From: Allomuricauda sp. F6463D
GTDB lineage: Bacteria > Bacteroidota > Bacteroidia > Flavobacteriales > Flavobacteriaceae
Direction: 5' to 3'
Assembly: GCF_023015965.1 (NCBI RefSeq)
Contig: NZ_JALKAN010000002.1
Location: forward strand, 1-64,000
Length of the DNA stretch: 64,000 nt
Below the pieces are notes generated by a model. It was not told the DNA's origin and made no database searches. It saw only the letters and a program-made list of their open reading frames with translations. Within the stretch, counting starts at the first letter, position 1. Each line of letters starts with the position of its first letter. The position numbers and the translations under genes were made by a program. Positions 8,709 through 18,634 of this stretch are shown here, in pieces.

Positions 8709-8909
8709 ATGGCAGTTTTAAAAGTTATAGAAGTATTGGCTAATTCCGGAAAAAGCTGGGAAGATGCAACCAACCAAGCGTTGGAACAAGCCTCAAGATC
8801 AGTGAAAAATATACGTTCCATCTACATCAATGAGCAAAGTGCCACAGTAAAAGATGGAAAGATAGACGATTATCGGGTAAACGTTAAGATTACCTTTGAG
8901 GTTAAGTAA
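8709..8909 (+). CDS. Dodecin family flavin-binding protein
   Basis: Small cytoplasmic protein of 66 residues from the ATG at 8709. It begins MAVLKVIEVLANS, the usual dodecin N-terminus, and has the beta-alpha-beta-beta pattern of the family (SWEDATNQAL, then RSIYINEQSATV, then YRVNVKITFEV). Dodecins assemble into hollow dodecamers that store or buffer flavin; some bind CoA. An in-frame TTG two codons upstream (8703) is unlikely to be used, because the family starts at the ATG. The conserved flavin-stacking tryptophan of archaeal dodecins lies in a similar helix-strand region, where this protein has SWEDA. A strong terminator follows. Confidence 0.93.
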   Translation: MAVLKVIEVLANSGKSWEDATNQALEQASRSVKNIRSIYINEQSATVKDGKIDDYRVNVKITFEVK

Positions 8910-8926
8910 TTTAAGACCACTTTTAT

Positions 8927-8957
8927 AAAATGCGTCCTTTAAAGGACGCATTTTTTT
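8927..8957 (+). terminator. Rho-independent terminator after dodecin
   Basis: A 12-bp perfect inverted repeat (8929-8940 with 8941-8952) is centred on TTTAAA and followed by a run of T. It lies 20 bases after the dodecin stop. Confidence 0.85.
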
Positions 8958-8989
8958 ATGGCCAAAACTGTTAATCAAAATCAAATAAA

Positions 8990-11020
8990 GTGACCCGTAA
9001 ATATACCAATGCCCTTATCCACGAAACAAGTCCATACCTTTTGCAGCATGCACATAACCCCGTACATTGGGAAGCTTGGCATCCCAATATATTGGAAAAG
9101 GCCAAAAAAGAAGATAAGCTTTTACTTATAAGTATAGGGTATGCAGCCTGTCATTGGTGTCACGTAATGGAAACGGAATGTTTTGAAGATGAACAGGTAG
9201 CCAAGGTTATGAACGAGCATTTCATCACTATAAAAATAGATCGGGAAGAACGACCAGATGTAGATCAGATTTACATGGATGCCATCCAAATGATATCAGG
9301 TCAAGGTGGATGGCCGCTCAACATTGTTGCGCTACCGGATGGAAGGCCATTTTGGGGCGCAACATATGCCCCAAAAGACAATTGGATAAATTCCCTGAAC
9401 CAACTCGCTGAACTTTATAAAAAAGATAAACCAAAGGTAGTACAGTACGCCACAGACCTTACCAATGGACTCCAAACCATAAACATGGTGGAGAACGATA
9501 AACAAAGTGACCTATTCACTTTAGAAGAGTTAGATAAAGCAGTACAGCATTGGTCACAATACTTCGACACTTTTTTGGGAGGCCATAAACGTGCTCCTAA
9601 ATTTATGATGCCCAATAACTGGGATTTTTTATTGCATTACGCCACGGTAAACAAAAAACCAGAGCTAATGGAGTTTGTGGACATTACGCTTACCAGAATG
9701 GCCTATGGGGGAATTTATGACCATGTAGGCGGTGGGTTTGCCCGATATGCTGTAGACACCAAATGGCATGTACCCCATTTTGAAAAGATGCTGTACGATA
9801 ATGGTCAGCTGACAAGCCTATACGCCAAGGCCTATGCTGTAACGAAAAATGTATTGTACAAAAATGTGGTCGAGGAGACCATTGGTTTTGTGCAAGAAGA
9901 GCTGTTGGATAAATGTGGTGGGTTCTATTCCTCTTTGGATGCCGATAGTCTTGACAAAAACGGTGAATTGCAAGAAGGGGCATACTACATCTGGACCAAA
10001 ACGGAGCTTATTAATTTGTTGGGCAATGATTTTGAAACTTTTGGTGACTACTTCAATATTAATTCCTACGGACATTGGGAAGAAGAAAACTATGTACTCA
10101 TCAGGGACAAGAGCGATGAAGAAATTGCGCAAAAATACGAGATTACTGTAGCCGAGCTGAGAAATAAACTGAAAGAAAACCTCAGCCTGTTGAAAAAAGA
10201 AAGAGCAACCCGTCCTAAACCACGATTGGACAATAAAATTTTGACTTCTTGGAATGGTTTAATGTTAAAGGGACTTGTGGATGCCTATCGCTATGTAGGT
10301 GACCAACAATACCTAGATCTTGCATTGAAGAATGCAACCTTTATTTCTCGTGAAATGATAGCTAAAGACTTTTCCTTGTATCGCAACCATAAAGATGGCA
10401 AGAGCACCATCAACGGTTTTTTAGACGATTATGCCACAGTAATTGATGCCTACTTTTCACTATATGAGGTTACTTTTGATGAAACTTGGCTCAATTTGGC
10501 CAAAAGCCTGCTCGAATATTCCAAAAAACACTTTTGGGACAATACTTCGGGCATGTTCTTCTACACCTCGGACAAAGATCAATCTTTAATCAGGAGAACC
10601 ATAGAAGTGGACGACAATGTGATTTCATCCTCCAACTCCATGATGGCCGTAAATCTGTTTAAATTTCATAAGCTCTATCCGGAAGAAAACTATGTTGCTA
10701 TAGCCAAGCAGATGCTAAAGAACGTTCAAAAAGATTTTGATCGCAGGGCACAAGGTTTTTCCAACTGGTTGCATTTGGTACTGTACCTAAATCAAAATTT
10801 TTATGAAATCGCCATTGTTGGCAAAAACTATAAAACCATGGGACAAGAAATAAACAAAGCGTATGTACCCAATAGTATCTTGGTCGGGTCCCAAAAAAAT
10901 GGAACCATAGCATTGCTAAAAAACAGGGCCTTACCCGGAAAAACCCTTGCCCATGTATGTAGCGAAGGTGTATGCAAGCTCCCGGTCACTAGCGCCAAAG
11001 AAGTCTTGGAACAGCTATAA
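8990..11020 (+). CDS. YyaL-like DUF255 protein with N-terminal thioredoxin fold
   Basis: Soluble 676-residue protein of the YyaL / spermatogenesis-associated-20 family. Residues about 5-165 are a thioredoxin-like domain with the family signature [12 protein letters not shown]; the CxxC-like cysteines sit in CHWC. The rest is an (alpha/alpha)6 toroid like those of glycoside hydrolases and epimerases, including [15 protein letters not shown] and [15 protein letters not shown]. Biochemical activity in this family is poorly defined. It starts with GTG at 8990, directly before [23 protein letters not shown], which is where homologues begin; no ATG precedes it in frame within reason. No signal peptide is seen. 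It is the only gene between the dodecin terminator and the MscS gene. Confidence 0.9.
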   Translation: MTRKYTNALIHETSPYLLQHAHNPVHWEAWHPNILEKAKKEDKLLLISIGYAACHWCHVMETECFEDEQVAKVMNEHFITIKIDREERPDVDQIYMDAIQMISGQGGWPLNIVALPDGRPFWGATYAPKDNWINSLNQLAELYKKDKPKVVQYATDLTNGLQTINMVENDKQSDLFTLEELDKAVQHWSQYFDTFLGGHKRAPKFMMPNNWDFLLHYATVNKKPELMEFVDITLTRMAYGGIYDHVGGGFARYAVDTKWHVPHFEKMLYDNGQLTSLYAKAYAVTKNVLYKNVVEETIGFVQEELLDKCGGFYSSLDADSLDKNGELQEGAYYIWTKTELINLLGNDFETFGDYFNINSYGHWEEENYVLIRDKSDEEIAQKYEITVAELRNKLKENLSLLKKERATRPKPRLDNKILTSWNGLMLKGLVDAYRYVGDQQYLDLALKNATFISREMIAKDFSLYRNHKDGKSTINGFLDDYATVIDAYFSLYEVTFDETWLNLAKSLLEYSKKHFWDNTSGMFFYTSDKDQSLIRRTIEVDDNVISSSNSMMAVNLFKFHKLYPEENYVAIAKQMLKNVQKDFDRRAQGFSNWLHLVLYLNQNFYEIAIVGKNYKTMGQEINKAYVPNSILVGSQKNGTIALLKNRALPGKTLAHVCSEGVCKLPVTSAKEVLEQL

Positions 11021-11104
11021 CTCCTTAACATTAACAATTGTTTAAAAACCTTTTCTTTTATTTCACCTCAATATTAATTACGTTGTTATTAAACTAAAAC
11101 TATT

Positions 11105-11932
11105 ATGAAAGAATTAGAGAATTATCAAAAATATGTAGACCAAGCTATTGAATGGGCTTTTGGAGTTATTCCAAATCTTATTTTAGCCATAGTAATTTTT
11201 TTCATTGGCCTTTGGGTCATCAAGTTTATTAATAAAATGACACGTCGGTTCTTCATCAAAAAAGATTACGACGAAACCCTTGAAACTTTTTTACAGAGTT
11301 TCATCAGCATTACACTTAAAATATTGCTGTTTGTTTTGGTAATTACTCAATTAGGGGTTAAAACATCTTCTCTGGTAGCTATAGTAGGTGCTGCTGGACT
11401 AGCTATTGGTTTAGCACTTCAAGGATCACTTGCCAATTTTGCTGGTGGTGTACTTATTCTCGTCTTTAAACCCTTTAAGGTTGGTGATTGGATTTCCGCA
11501 CAAGGTGTGGACGGAGCAGTTAAAGAAATTTCTATTTTCAATACAAAATTGAATACGTTTGGAAATCAAATTGCCATTATCCCCAATGGACAATTATCCA
11601 ACGGAAACGTAATCAATTATAATATGGAAAAAACTCGTAGGGACAAGTTTGATGTAGGCATCGGGTATGGCTCCAATATTAAGGAGGCAAAAGAAATTCT
11701 ATTAAAGATTTGCGCCGACAATCCAGATATCAATACGGAGCCTGCCCCAGAGGTTTATGTAGGTGAATTGGGCGATAGTTCTGTTAATCTTACCTTACGT
11801 TTCTGGGCAAACAATGATGTTTTTTGGTCGGCACATTTTTACGTGATCGAACAAACAAAATTACGTTTTGATGCCGCTGGGATTGAAATTCCGTTCCCAC
11901 AACGAGTCATGCACAAAACCGCTGAAGATTAA
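11105..11932 (+). CDS. MscS-family small-conductance mechanosensitive channel
   Basis: Inner-membrane channel of 275 residues that opens under membrane tension and releases osmolytes on hypo-osmotic shock. Three helices are visible: about 21-40, 66-84 and 90-122. The last is the pore helix with the Gly/Ala-rich pattern GAAGLAIGLALQGSLANFAGG. Then come the beta domain (FKPFKVGDWISAQGVDGAV) and the alpha/beta C-terminal domain. Length matches the minimal E. coli MscS type (286 residues). ATG at 11105. Its stop codon overlaps the tsaB stop by 4 bases in convergent arrangement, so no space is left for a terminator between them. Confidence 0.94.
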   Translation: MKELENYQKYVDQAIEWAFGVIPNLILAIVIFFIGLWVIKFINKMTRRFFIKKDYDETLETFLQSFISITLKILLFVLVITQLGVKTSSLVAIVGAAGLAIGLALQGSLANFAGGVLILVFKPFKVGDWISAQGVDGAVKEISIFNTKLNTFGNQIAIIPNGQLSNGNVINYNMEKTRRDKFDVGIGYGSNIKEAKEILLKICADNPDINTEPAPEVYVGELGDSSVNLTLRFWANNDVFWSAHFYVIEQTKLRFDAAGIEIPFPQRVMHKTAED

Positions 11933-12609
11933 TTTTTCTTCTTTTTCTGTTGTAGGACAAAATCCTTGAGGTAGTAGGGCTCAAAGTAGGCTACATCTTC
12001 AAATTGTTTCGAACCAAATTTTTTAATGGCTATCGAAACCATGTCCTTGGCCGAGGGAACTACGGATTCATCGAAAATAAAGTTGGGGTGTTGTACGACA
12101 CCCCTACATTTTTCGGCCCCACTGCCCACAACATAAACCTTGTTTTCTTCAATATACTCTGCGAAAGAGTTTTCATTGATGACCTCTGCTCGGGTTTCGC
12201 GCACTTCTTTATAATCGGAATCAAACACACTGGAATATACTTCCATGCGTCTGGCATCCAACACAGGAATTATTAATGCCCCTATTTCTACATCCACTTG
12301 GTGAGCCATACTTTGAAGCGTTGGAACGGAAATTAAGGGTATATCCAAAGAAAAACACAGTCCTTTTGCAGCTGACACTCCGATACGGAGTCCTGTATAA
12401 GACCCTGGACCTTTGCTGATGGCAACAGCATCCATGTCCGATAATGACAAAGAAGCCTCTTTCAAGGCTTCTTTTATATACAGGTGCAATTGTTCCGAGT
12501 GCGAATAACTCACTGCATTATTTTCTTTTAGGACAATAATTTCATCATCCCTGGAAATGCTGACGGAGCAATTGGTAGTTGCGGTTTCTAAATGTAATAT
12601 TATGGCCAT
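11929..12609 (-). CDS. tsaB: tRNA threonylcarbamoyladenosine biosynthesis protein TsaB
   Basis: Cytoplasmic partner of TsaD and TsaE in making the t6A modification at position 37 of tRNAs that read ANN codons. The ASKHA fold starts at ILHLETATTNCSVSI; SHSEQLHLYI and the diagnostic KGPGSYTGLRIGVSAAKGL motif (about residue 68 onward) are present. Length is 226 residues from the ATG at 12609; a start at 12618 would add three residues. The C-terminus is lysine-rich. It lies 17-26 bases downstream of the outer-membrane channel gene of the efflux operon and is probably co-transcribed, a link without obvious functional meaning. Confidence 0.93.
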   Translation of the reverse strand: MAIILHLETATTNCSVSISRDDEIIVLKENNAVSYSHSEQLHLYIKEALKEASLSLSDMDAVAISKGPGSYTGLRIGVSAAKGLCFSLDIPLISVPTLQSMAHQVDVEIGALIIPVLDARRMEVYSSVFDSDYKEVRETRAEVINENSFAEYIEENKVYVVGSGAEKCRGVVQHPNFIFDESVVPSAKDMVSIAIKKFGSKQFEDVAYFEPYYLKDFVLQQKKKKN

Positions 12610-12625
12610 AGCGGCCACAAAGATA

Positions 12626-13975
12626 CTAGTTTAATGAAATGGGAATGCCAAAGTAGAACTCCAAAATTTTCAATCTAAAAATATAATCGTACTTGGTTCG
12701 GATCACATCGGCCTGGGCATTCTCTACTCTAGATTGCGCTTGGCTAAAATCAAAAGCATTCATCAACCCTACTTCATAGCGTTCTTTTGCATAATCATAG
12801 GCCAAACTTCTTGCTTCAAGTGTTTTTTCGGCAGCTGCATACGCTTTTTCAAATGTACCTACATCAACATATGCTTGTTGAATAACATTTTCCAGATCCA
12901 GTTTATCTTGCTCCAACTGCAATTTGGCCTTTTCCAAACTAATTTTAGACCTCATTACATTGTTACGCGTGCTCCATCCATTAAAAATCGGAACATTTAA
13001 CTGTGCTCCATAACTGATCCCATCAAAAATCCACAGTTGGTCTGTTAAACTTGGTGTGTAAGGTAATCCATCCCCATCTGGTATTTGGGTTACATCGGAA
13101 TACCTTGTGCCATACTGGAAGAAAGCGGACAAGGTTGGCAAATATGCCCCTTTGGCTATTTTAAGGTCTTCTTTGGCAAGATCTACAGTAGTTTCTGAAA
13201 ATTTGATATCGTTTCTGAATCCCAAAGCTTTATCAAAAATAACCTTCGGAGAGTTTTTAAGAATATCGGAAGGGGGAATAGCAAATTCTTCCTCTGCAAT
13301 ATCAAAATTTTCGTAATCTGTTATCTGTAATAATTGAGCAAGATTTACTCTGGATATCAACACCAAACTTTCACCATTAATTATTTGTTGTTCTTGGTTG
13401 GCAGCAGTCGCTTCTATTTCCAACAGGTCGCCACGTGGAAGAACACCGGATTCCACCAATTCCTTGGTTCGTTTTAAATCCTGTTCCGTAACGGCATATT
13501 GTGCCCTAAAGGTTTTCAGTTGTTCTTTATTGGATACTACTTGCAAATAGGCATTAGCTACGTTCAACCGGATATCGTCCTTTAGGTTATCTAATCTATA
13601 TTGACTCGCAATGGCACTCATTTTGGCCCTGTTCAACTGATTTATGTTTCTTAACCCATCAAACAAGGTTATACTGGAAGTTGCGCTAAGATTAAGATTA
13701 TTGGCCGTGCTATTTGTTGGCAAGTTGTTTGTTGGATTAATGGAAAAACCCGTATTACTTGATGCCGAAGTTGAACCATTCAAACTGGGAAGCAAATTAC
13801 CCACAGCATCGGATTTATCAATTTTAGCGTTCTCCAAATCCAGTTCAAATTGCTCTACGGACAGATTGTTTTCCACTGCATATTCCACACATTCCTGTAA
13901 TGTCCATTGACGCGCCTGTGCACTCGAAAAAGTGATGGCAAACAACAATAGAACCAATGTTATGCTATTTTTCAT
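12626..13975 (-). CDS. TolC-family outer-membrane efflux channel
   Basis: Outer-membrane component of a three-part exporter, 449 residues from the ATG at 13975. That start gives a proper signal peptide (MKNSITLVLLL..., ending SSAQA); an upstream start at 14014 would add 13 basic residues ahead of it. The mature protein begins QWTLQECVEYAVENNLSVEQ, the usual start of this family, and contains two outer-membrane-efflux repeats with long coiled-coil helices (LNRAKMSAIASQYR and LEKAKLQLEQDKLDLEN). It is next to the adaptor gene and completes the adaptor/permease/ATPase set, so the whole should span both membranes. Confidence 0.92.
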   Translation of the reverse strand: MKNSITLVLLLFAITFSSAQARQWTLQECVEYAVENNLSVEQFELDLENAKIDKSDAVGNLLPSLNGSTSASSNTGFSINPTNNLPTNSTANNLNLSATSSITLFDGLRNINQLNRAKMSAIASQYRLDNLKDDIRLNVANAYLQVVSNKEQLKTFRAQYAVTEQDLKRTKELVESGVLPRGDLLEIEATAANQEQQIINGESLVLISRVNLAQLLQITDYENFDIAEEEFAIPPSDILKNSPKVIFDKALGFRNDIKFSETTVDLAKEDLKIAKGAYLPTLSAFFQYGTRYSDVTQIPDGDGLPYTPSLTDQLWIFDGISYGAQLNVPIFNGWSTRNNVMRSKISLEKAKLQLEQDKLDLENVIQQAYVDVGTFEKAYAAAEKTLEARSLAYDYAKERYEVGLMNAFDFSQAQSRVENAQADVIRTKYDYIFRLKILEFYFGIPISLN

Positions 13976-14017
13976 TCGTTTTTTGATTTTGGTTGTTAAA
14001 ATGATGGTCCGCATAGA

Positions 14018-15136
14018 TTAATCTTCGTCAGATTTTTTCTCAAGCTTGTTCCAAACCTTAATTTTATCATCTTCACCAATCCCGGAAACTATTTCTACAT
14101 CAATGCCGTCACTTACACCGAGCTCAAGATCTCTACGTTCAAATTCGTTTTCTCCAACTTCCACTTCTACATATGGCTTTTCGGTTTCCTTATCAAATTG
14201 AAGCAATGCTTCTTTTAGAGAGAGTACATCTTTCTTCTCCTCTAAAACTATAGATGCATTGGCACTATAACCAGCTCTAACATATGATGTGCTGTCACTT
14301 GCTGTAACGTCCAAATCACCTTCAATTTTAAACTGGACCGCTCCTTCTTCTTCTACACCTTTGGGGGCAATAAACTTGAGTTTCGCATTAAACTTTTGTT
14401 CTTCCAATGCTCCCAAACTAATCTCTAATGGCATTCCAACATGTAGCTTTCCTACTTCGGCCTCATCTACTTCACCTTCAAAAATCATCTGGTTCATATC
14501 GGCAATGGTAGCAATAGTGGTACCATCATTAAAATTGTTACTTTGAATCACTTGATCTCCCTCTTTTACGGGAATTTCCAAGATGGTCCCTGAGACCGTC
14601 GCTCTAATATTGGTATTGGCACTTGCTGATCCTCCGGCCGAACCTTTTCTAATAATCTGGTAATCTGCCTGTGCATTCTTTAATTCTTGCATAGCTTGCT
14701 CATAAGTCAACTTTAAGTTGTTGTAATCCTGATTGGAAATAACACCTCTTTCAAACAAGGTCTTATTTCGGTCATATTCCAATTTAGCATTGTTAAGCGC
14801 CAGCTCGGCATTACGGACCCTACCTGCTGCTTGGTTCATGGATTGTTCGTTGGGAACAACTTTAATTACCGCGATCAGGTCTCCTGATTGTACTCTTACA
14901 CCTTCATCCAAATGGATCTTATCTATAATCCCGGATATTTGAGGTTTGATGTTGATCTCATCCTCAGGAATAACCTTTCCAGTAACAATTACCTTGTTCA
15001 CTATATCCTTACGTTCGGCAGTTTCTGTTTTATACAACTCCACTGGAGTACTATTCTGCTTTAAAAAGTATACGGTCGCGGCCAAAATACCAATGACCCC
15101 TACCCCTATCAATCCGTATTTTACATACTTGTTCAT
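14018..15136 (-). CDS. MacA-like periplasmic adaptor (HlyD / RND-type membrane fusion protein)
   Basis: Adaptor of 372 residues that links the inner-membrane ABC permeases to the TolC-type channel. One transmembrane helix (about 5-25) anchors it. A lipoyl-like domain split by a coiled-coil hairpin follows (hairpin about 100-165, with AELALNNAKLEYDRNKTLFERGVISNQ in two halves), then a beta-barrel domain (GTTIATIADMNQMIFEGEVDE, MPLEISLG) and a membrane-proximal domain. This order matches MacA rather than AcrA, in keeping with the ABC partners upstream. ATG at 15136; 40 bases separate it from the permease stop. Confidence 0.92.
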   Translation of the reverse strand: MNKYVKYGLIGVGVIGILAATVYFLKQNSTPVELYKTETAERKDIVNKVIVTGKVIPEDEINIKPQISGIIDKIHLDEGVRVQSGDLIAVIKVVPNEQSMNQAAGRVRNAELALNNAKLEYDRNKTLFERGVISNQDYNNLKLTYEQAMQELKNAQADYQIIRKGSAGGSASANTNIRATVSGTILEIPVKEGDQVIQSNNFNDGTTIATIADMNQMIFEGEVDEAEVGKLHVGMPLEISLGALEEQKFNAKLKFIAPKGVEEEGAVQFKIEGDLDVTASDSTSYVRAGYSANASIVLEEKKDVLSLKEALLQFDKETEKPYVEVEVGENEFERRDLELGVSDGIDVEIVSGIGEDDKIKVWNKLEKKSDED

Positions 15137-15175
15137 TACTGTGTATTTGATTTCGTTATTTAATTGTGTTGATTA

Positions 15176-16432
15176 TTATTCTTCTCTTAATGCATCTATG
15201 GGCTTAATCTTTACAGCTCGGTTGGCCGGCAACAATCCGATGAGCACACTCAGTCCCACCATTAGAACAAATGATATGATAAACTGCGGCACACTGATCA
15301 TTGGTTTTACAAAAGGAAAATCATCCCCACTACCGAACATGGCATCCAATATGGATAAAATTCCTACGGCTATTGCAAAACCTATCAATCCGGCAAAGGC
15401 TGTCAAAACAATAGCTTCCACTACGATCTGACGTTTCACAACCTTGGGAGTGGCCCCCAAGGCTCGTCTCACCCCAATTTCTTGTGTACGTTCTTTTACG
15501 GTAATTAAAAGGATGTTACTAATGGCAATCACACCTGCCAATAGTGTAAAGATTCCAACAAAAAATGAAAATCCCTTGAGCACCGTGGTAAATGCGGTGA
15601 TATTGTTGAATATTTCCGACATATCAAAACTACCTATGGCACGCTCATCATCCGGATGTATATCATATTTGGCCTTTAGAATATCCTTGATTTGCTTTTC
15701 AACGAATGGCACCGGGGTATTATCCTCGACGGCTATTGCCATCCACCCCATTCGGTCGCCAGAATTGAAGGCTCTTTGGAAGGTAGTAAAAGGTATAAAT
15801 ACTGCGTTTTCCCCATCGATATTGATATTATTATTGGGCTTATAAATACCCACAACGGAAAAATAAATTCCATTGATTCGTATATCTTGTCCTATCGCCT
15901 TTTCTCCTTTATCAAAAAGAAGTTTATAGGTTTCTTCTCCAATAACACATACTTTTTTTGAACCTTCGATATCATTCTGGTTCAGGAATCTGCCTTCCAC
16001 CAATTTCTTTTTGGTGATATTGTCTATTTCCGGAAAATCACCATACACCGCAGAACCACTGGTTTGCCCATTTCGGTATACGGTCACAACACCTCTGTGA
16101 CTTCCAAGCTCAATCCGTGGCGCCAACACCTCAATTTCCGGTATCTGTTTTTTAAGGATGTCGGCATCTTCAACTTTGTATCGGATTCTACGTCCACGTT
16201 CAAAACCCTTGTAGGGTTCGGAGGTGGATTGTCCCCAAACAAACAAACTGTTTGATGCCGTTCCAGCGAAAAGTTTATTGAACCCGTTGCTCATACCATT
16301 GGCCGACCCCAACAACAGCACCAAAATGACCATGGCGAAGATGACTCCCAGCATAGTGAGAAAGGTCCTGAACATATTTTTGCCCAGCGTATGAAAAATT
16401 TCTATCCACAAGTCCCTATCAAATAACCACAT
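15176..16432 (-). CDS. MacB-type ABC transporter permease (second of two)
   Basis: Inner-membrane permease of 418 residues. It has the MacB layout: a transmembrane helix (about 20-42), a large periplasmic domain (about 50-270) and three C-terminal helices of the FtsX domain with the coupling-helix motif VKERTQEIGVRRALGATPKVV. No ATPase domain is fused, unlike E. coli MacB; the separate ATPase is encoded upstream. It is paralogous to the preceding gene (both begin with FDRD.W.EIF.TL), so the transporter is probably a heterodimer. Only 2 bases separate its ATG (16432) from the stop of that gene. Confidence 0.92.
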   Translation of the reverse strand: MWLFDRDLWIEIFHTLGKNMFRTFLTMLGVIFAMVILVLLLGSANGMSNGFNKLFAGTASNSLFVWGQSTSEPYKGFERGRRIRYKVEDADILKKQIPEIEVLAPRIELGSHRGVVTVYRNGQTSGSAVYGDFPEIDNITKKKLVEGRFLNQNDIEGSKKVCVIGEETYKLLFDKGEKAIGQDIRINGIYFSVVGIYKPNNNINIDGENAVFIPFTTFQRAFNSGDRMGWMAIAVEDNTPVPFVEKQIKDILKAKYDIHPDDERAIGSFDMSEIFNNITAFTTVLKGFSFFVGIFTLLAGVIAISNILLITVKERTQEIGVRRALGATPKVVKRQIVVEAIVLTAFAGLIGFAIAVGILSILDAMFGSGDDFPFVKPMISVPQFIISFVLMVGLSVLIGLLPANRAVKIKPIDALREE

Positions 16433-16434
16433 AT

Positions 16435-17664
16435 CTATTTATCACTTAGTGCTACAATGGGTTTAACGTTTGCGGCTTTCATAGCTGGTAACAGTCCCGC
16501 CAATACTCCTGCAATTATTAGAATAATAGTGGCCGTGACCACTGTGGAAAGGTTTACCGAAGGATTGCTAAAAGCCGGCGTCTGAATCATTGGCCCTACT
16601 GCGGCCAATATCATCCAGGCAAACAACAGTCCCACGAAGCCAGAAATGGCAGTGATAAAAACGGACTCCAACAATACTAGGTTCACTATTTGACGGGGTC
16701 TTGCCCCAAGGGCTTTCCTCACCCCGATTTCTTTTGTTCTTTCCTTGATTGTAAATACCATGATATTACCGATGCCCACAATCCCAGCAATGAGTATTAA
16801 AAAGCCAACACCGATACCGATACCCTTCAGTACCGCGGTAAAGCTGCTGATATTATCAAATGCTTCTGCGTAGTTCCATACATAAAGACCGGCTTGATCT
16901 TCTGGATCAATTTTGTATCTGCGTTTCATAAGAATTTCCAATCGTTCCGAAAACTCCAGTGCTTTGGATAAATCGTAGGTTGGGTTATATGTCAATGCTA
17001 TGACATTGATATCATTAGTATTTCCATAAATACGTTGATAAGTGCTTACCGGAGCGTACACCCTTCTTTCCGCATTATCGTCACCATCATCCGTAAAAAC
17101 TCCAATTACTCTAAAAGGCAAACCATTGAACTCTATAAATTTCCCCAATGGTTCTTCCTTTTTAAAAAGGTCTTCTGCCACTTTTCTACCAATGACCGCA
17201 ACTTTTGCCTTGTTGATGACATCGGCTTCGTTAATATACCGACCTGCGACTACCAATGTTTTTTCTATCGCTTGATGATCTGGATGGGTGGCGTGAACGG
17301 AATACGACCCTGTTTCGCTTTTATATCTTGCCGTTGCATTGGCGTAATATCTGGCACTTATGTATTCAATATCGTCCGGAAAGCTTTGTTTGATGTATTC
17401 TAAGTCTTCGTTCTTCAACTGGATACGTCTACCTGCTTCAAAACCGCCGTATGCCTTTGAAGTGGTTCCTGGACGCACAAAAATGGAGTTGGTGGCATCA
17501 TCGTTAAATTGACCAGTGAAACCGTTTTGCATACCGTTTACCGAGGCGAGGAGCATCACCAAAATAAAAATGGCCCACCCCACGGAGAAACCTGTCAAAA
17601 AGGTCCTCAGCTTATTGGTCTTAAGCGTATTGAAAATTTCCTGCCAAATATCCCGATCAAACAT
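16435..17664 (-). CDS. MacB-type ABC transporter permease (first of two)
   Basis: Inner-membrane permease of 409 residues, same layout as its neighbour: helix about 18-42, MacB periplasmic core about 50-270, and three FtsX helices with IKERTKEIGVRKALGARPRQIV as coupling motif. It overlaps the ATPase gene by 8 bases, so the ATPase and first permease are translationally coupled. MacB-type systems move peptides, lipoproteins, antibiotics or siderophores by a mechanotransmission mechanism from the periplasm outward through TolC; the substrate here is not deducible. Confidence 0.92.
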   Translation of the reverse strand: MFDRDIWQEIFNTLKTNKLRTFLTGFSVGWAIFILVMLLASVNGMQNGFTGQFNDDATNSIFVRPGTTSKAYGGFEAGRRIQLKNEDLEYIKQSFPDDIEYISARYYANATARYKSETGSYSVHATHPDHQAIEKTLVVAGRYINEADVINKAKVAVIGRKVAEDLFKKEEPLGKFIEFNGLPFRVIGVFTDDGDDNAERRVYAPVSTYQRIYGNTNDINVIALTYNPTYDLSKALEFSERLEILMKRRYKIDPEDQAGLYVWNYAEAFDNISSFTAVLKGIGIGVGFLILIAGIVGIGNIMVFTIKERTKEIGVRKALGARPRQIVNLVLLESVFITAISGFVGLLFAWMILAAVGPMIQTPAFSNPSVNLSTVVTATIILIIAGVLAGLLPAMKAANVKPIVALSDK

Positions 17665-18358
17665 ATTGTTCCGCTCTTACCTGTTCGATTTTTTTATCCT
17701 CTACTATAATACCATCCTTTAGGTGTACTATACGTTTGCACATATGAGCAATATCCTCCTCGTGGGTTACCACCAAAATGGTATTGCCGTCATCATTAAT
17801 TTTTTGGATAAGATCCATTACCTCGTAAGAAGTTTTACTGTCCAAAGCTCCAGTGGGCTCATCTGCCAATAGGACCTTGGGTTCTGCAGCCATGGCACGT
17901 GCAATGGCCACCCTTTGTTTTTGTCCTCCAGAAAGTTCACTGGGCAAATGGTGTGCCCAGGGTTTTAAGCCAACTCTTTCCAAATACTTCAAGGCTTTTT
18001 CTTGGCGTTCTTTTCTGGGTACTTTTTGGTAATACAGTGGAAGCGCTACGTTTTCCAAAGCGCTTTTATAATTTATCAGGTTAAAGGATTGAAAAATAAA
18101 TCCCAAGAACTTGTTTCTATATTGGGCAGCTTTGGTTTCGCTCAAGTTTTTGATAGGTACACCATCCAAGGTATATTCCCCGGTGTCAGCGCCGTCTAAC
18201 ATTCCCAGAATGTTCAACAAGGTTGATTTTCCCGACCCTGAAGATCCCATAATGGCAACTAGTTCTCCTTCGCCAACATTAAAATTAATTCCTTTTAAAA
18301 CATGGAGGGAGTTACTCCCCATTCTATAGGACTTATGAAGATCTTTAATTTCTATCAT
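17657..18358 (-). CDS. ABC transporter ATP-binding protein, MacB/LolD type
   Basis: Cytoplasmic ATPase of 233 residues that powers the two permeases. Walker A GSSGSGKS (38-45), the signature LSGGQKQRVAIARAM, Walker B VLLADEPTGALDS and the switch histidine in VVTHE are all intact. Length and the TGALDS D-loop match the MacB/LolD/FtsE branch. It is the first gene of the five-gene efflux operon. ATG at 18358. The 276 bases upstream carry no gene, and hold a dyad near 18550-18573 that might be an operator. Confidence 0.94.
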   Translation of the reverse strand: MIEIKDLHKSYRMGSNSLHVLKGINFNVGEGELVAIMGSSGSGKSTLLNILGMLDGADTGEYTLDGVPIKNLSETKAAQYRNKFLGFIFQSFNLINYKSALENVALPLYYQKVPRKERQEKALKYLERVGLKPWAHHLPSELSGGQKQRVAIARAMAAEPKVLLADEPTGALDSKTSYEVMDLIQKINDDGNTILVVTHEEDIAHMCKRIVHLKDGIIVEDKKIEQVRAEQYV

Positions 18359-18546
18359 GATTGGTGTAGTTAGCTATCTTACTTTAACCTCTGCTAATAA
18401 GACTCAACTGTTGTTGATTTGTTACAAAAAGTTTTATTTTTTTTTTAACCTGTGATCAAAAGGATTGTGATTGTTCATAAAAACATGGTAGCTACATTTT
18501 CAATTAGTACCACAATTCACGTATCATTTATATACGAAAAACAATG

Positions 18547-18582
18547 GTTCGTAATTTTGATCAATGAATTACGCAAACGAAC
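18547..18582. promoter_or_regulatory. Dyad-symmetric site upstream of the efflux operon
   Basis: Arms CGTAATT (18550-18556) and AATTACG (18567-18573) flank an inner TTGATCAA, with outer GTTCG and CGAAC half-matches further out. It lies about 190-235 bases before the ATPase start, in a 276-base gap without genes. Such a dyad could be an operator, but no known regulator box is recognised. Confidence 0.25.
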
Positions 18583-18634
18583 AGCATTAATCCAATTAAA
18601 GTAGCTTGAAGAGAAAATTCTTCACAAGGGTTTT

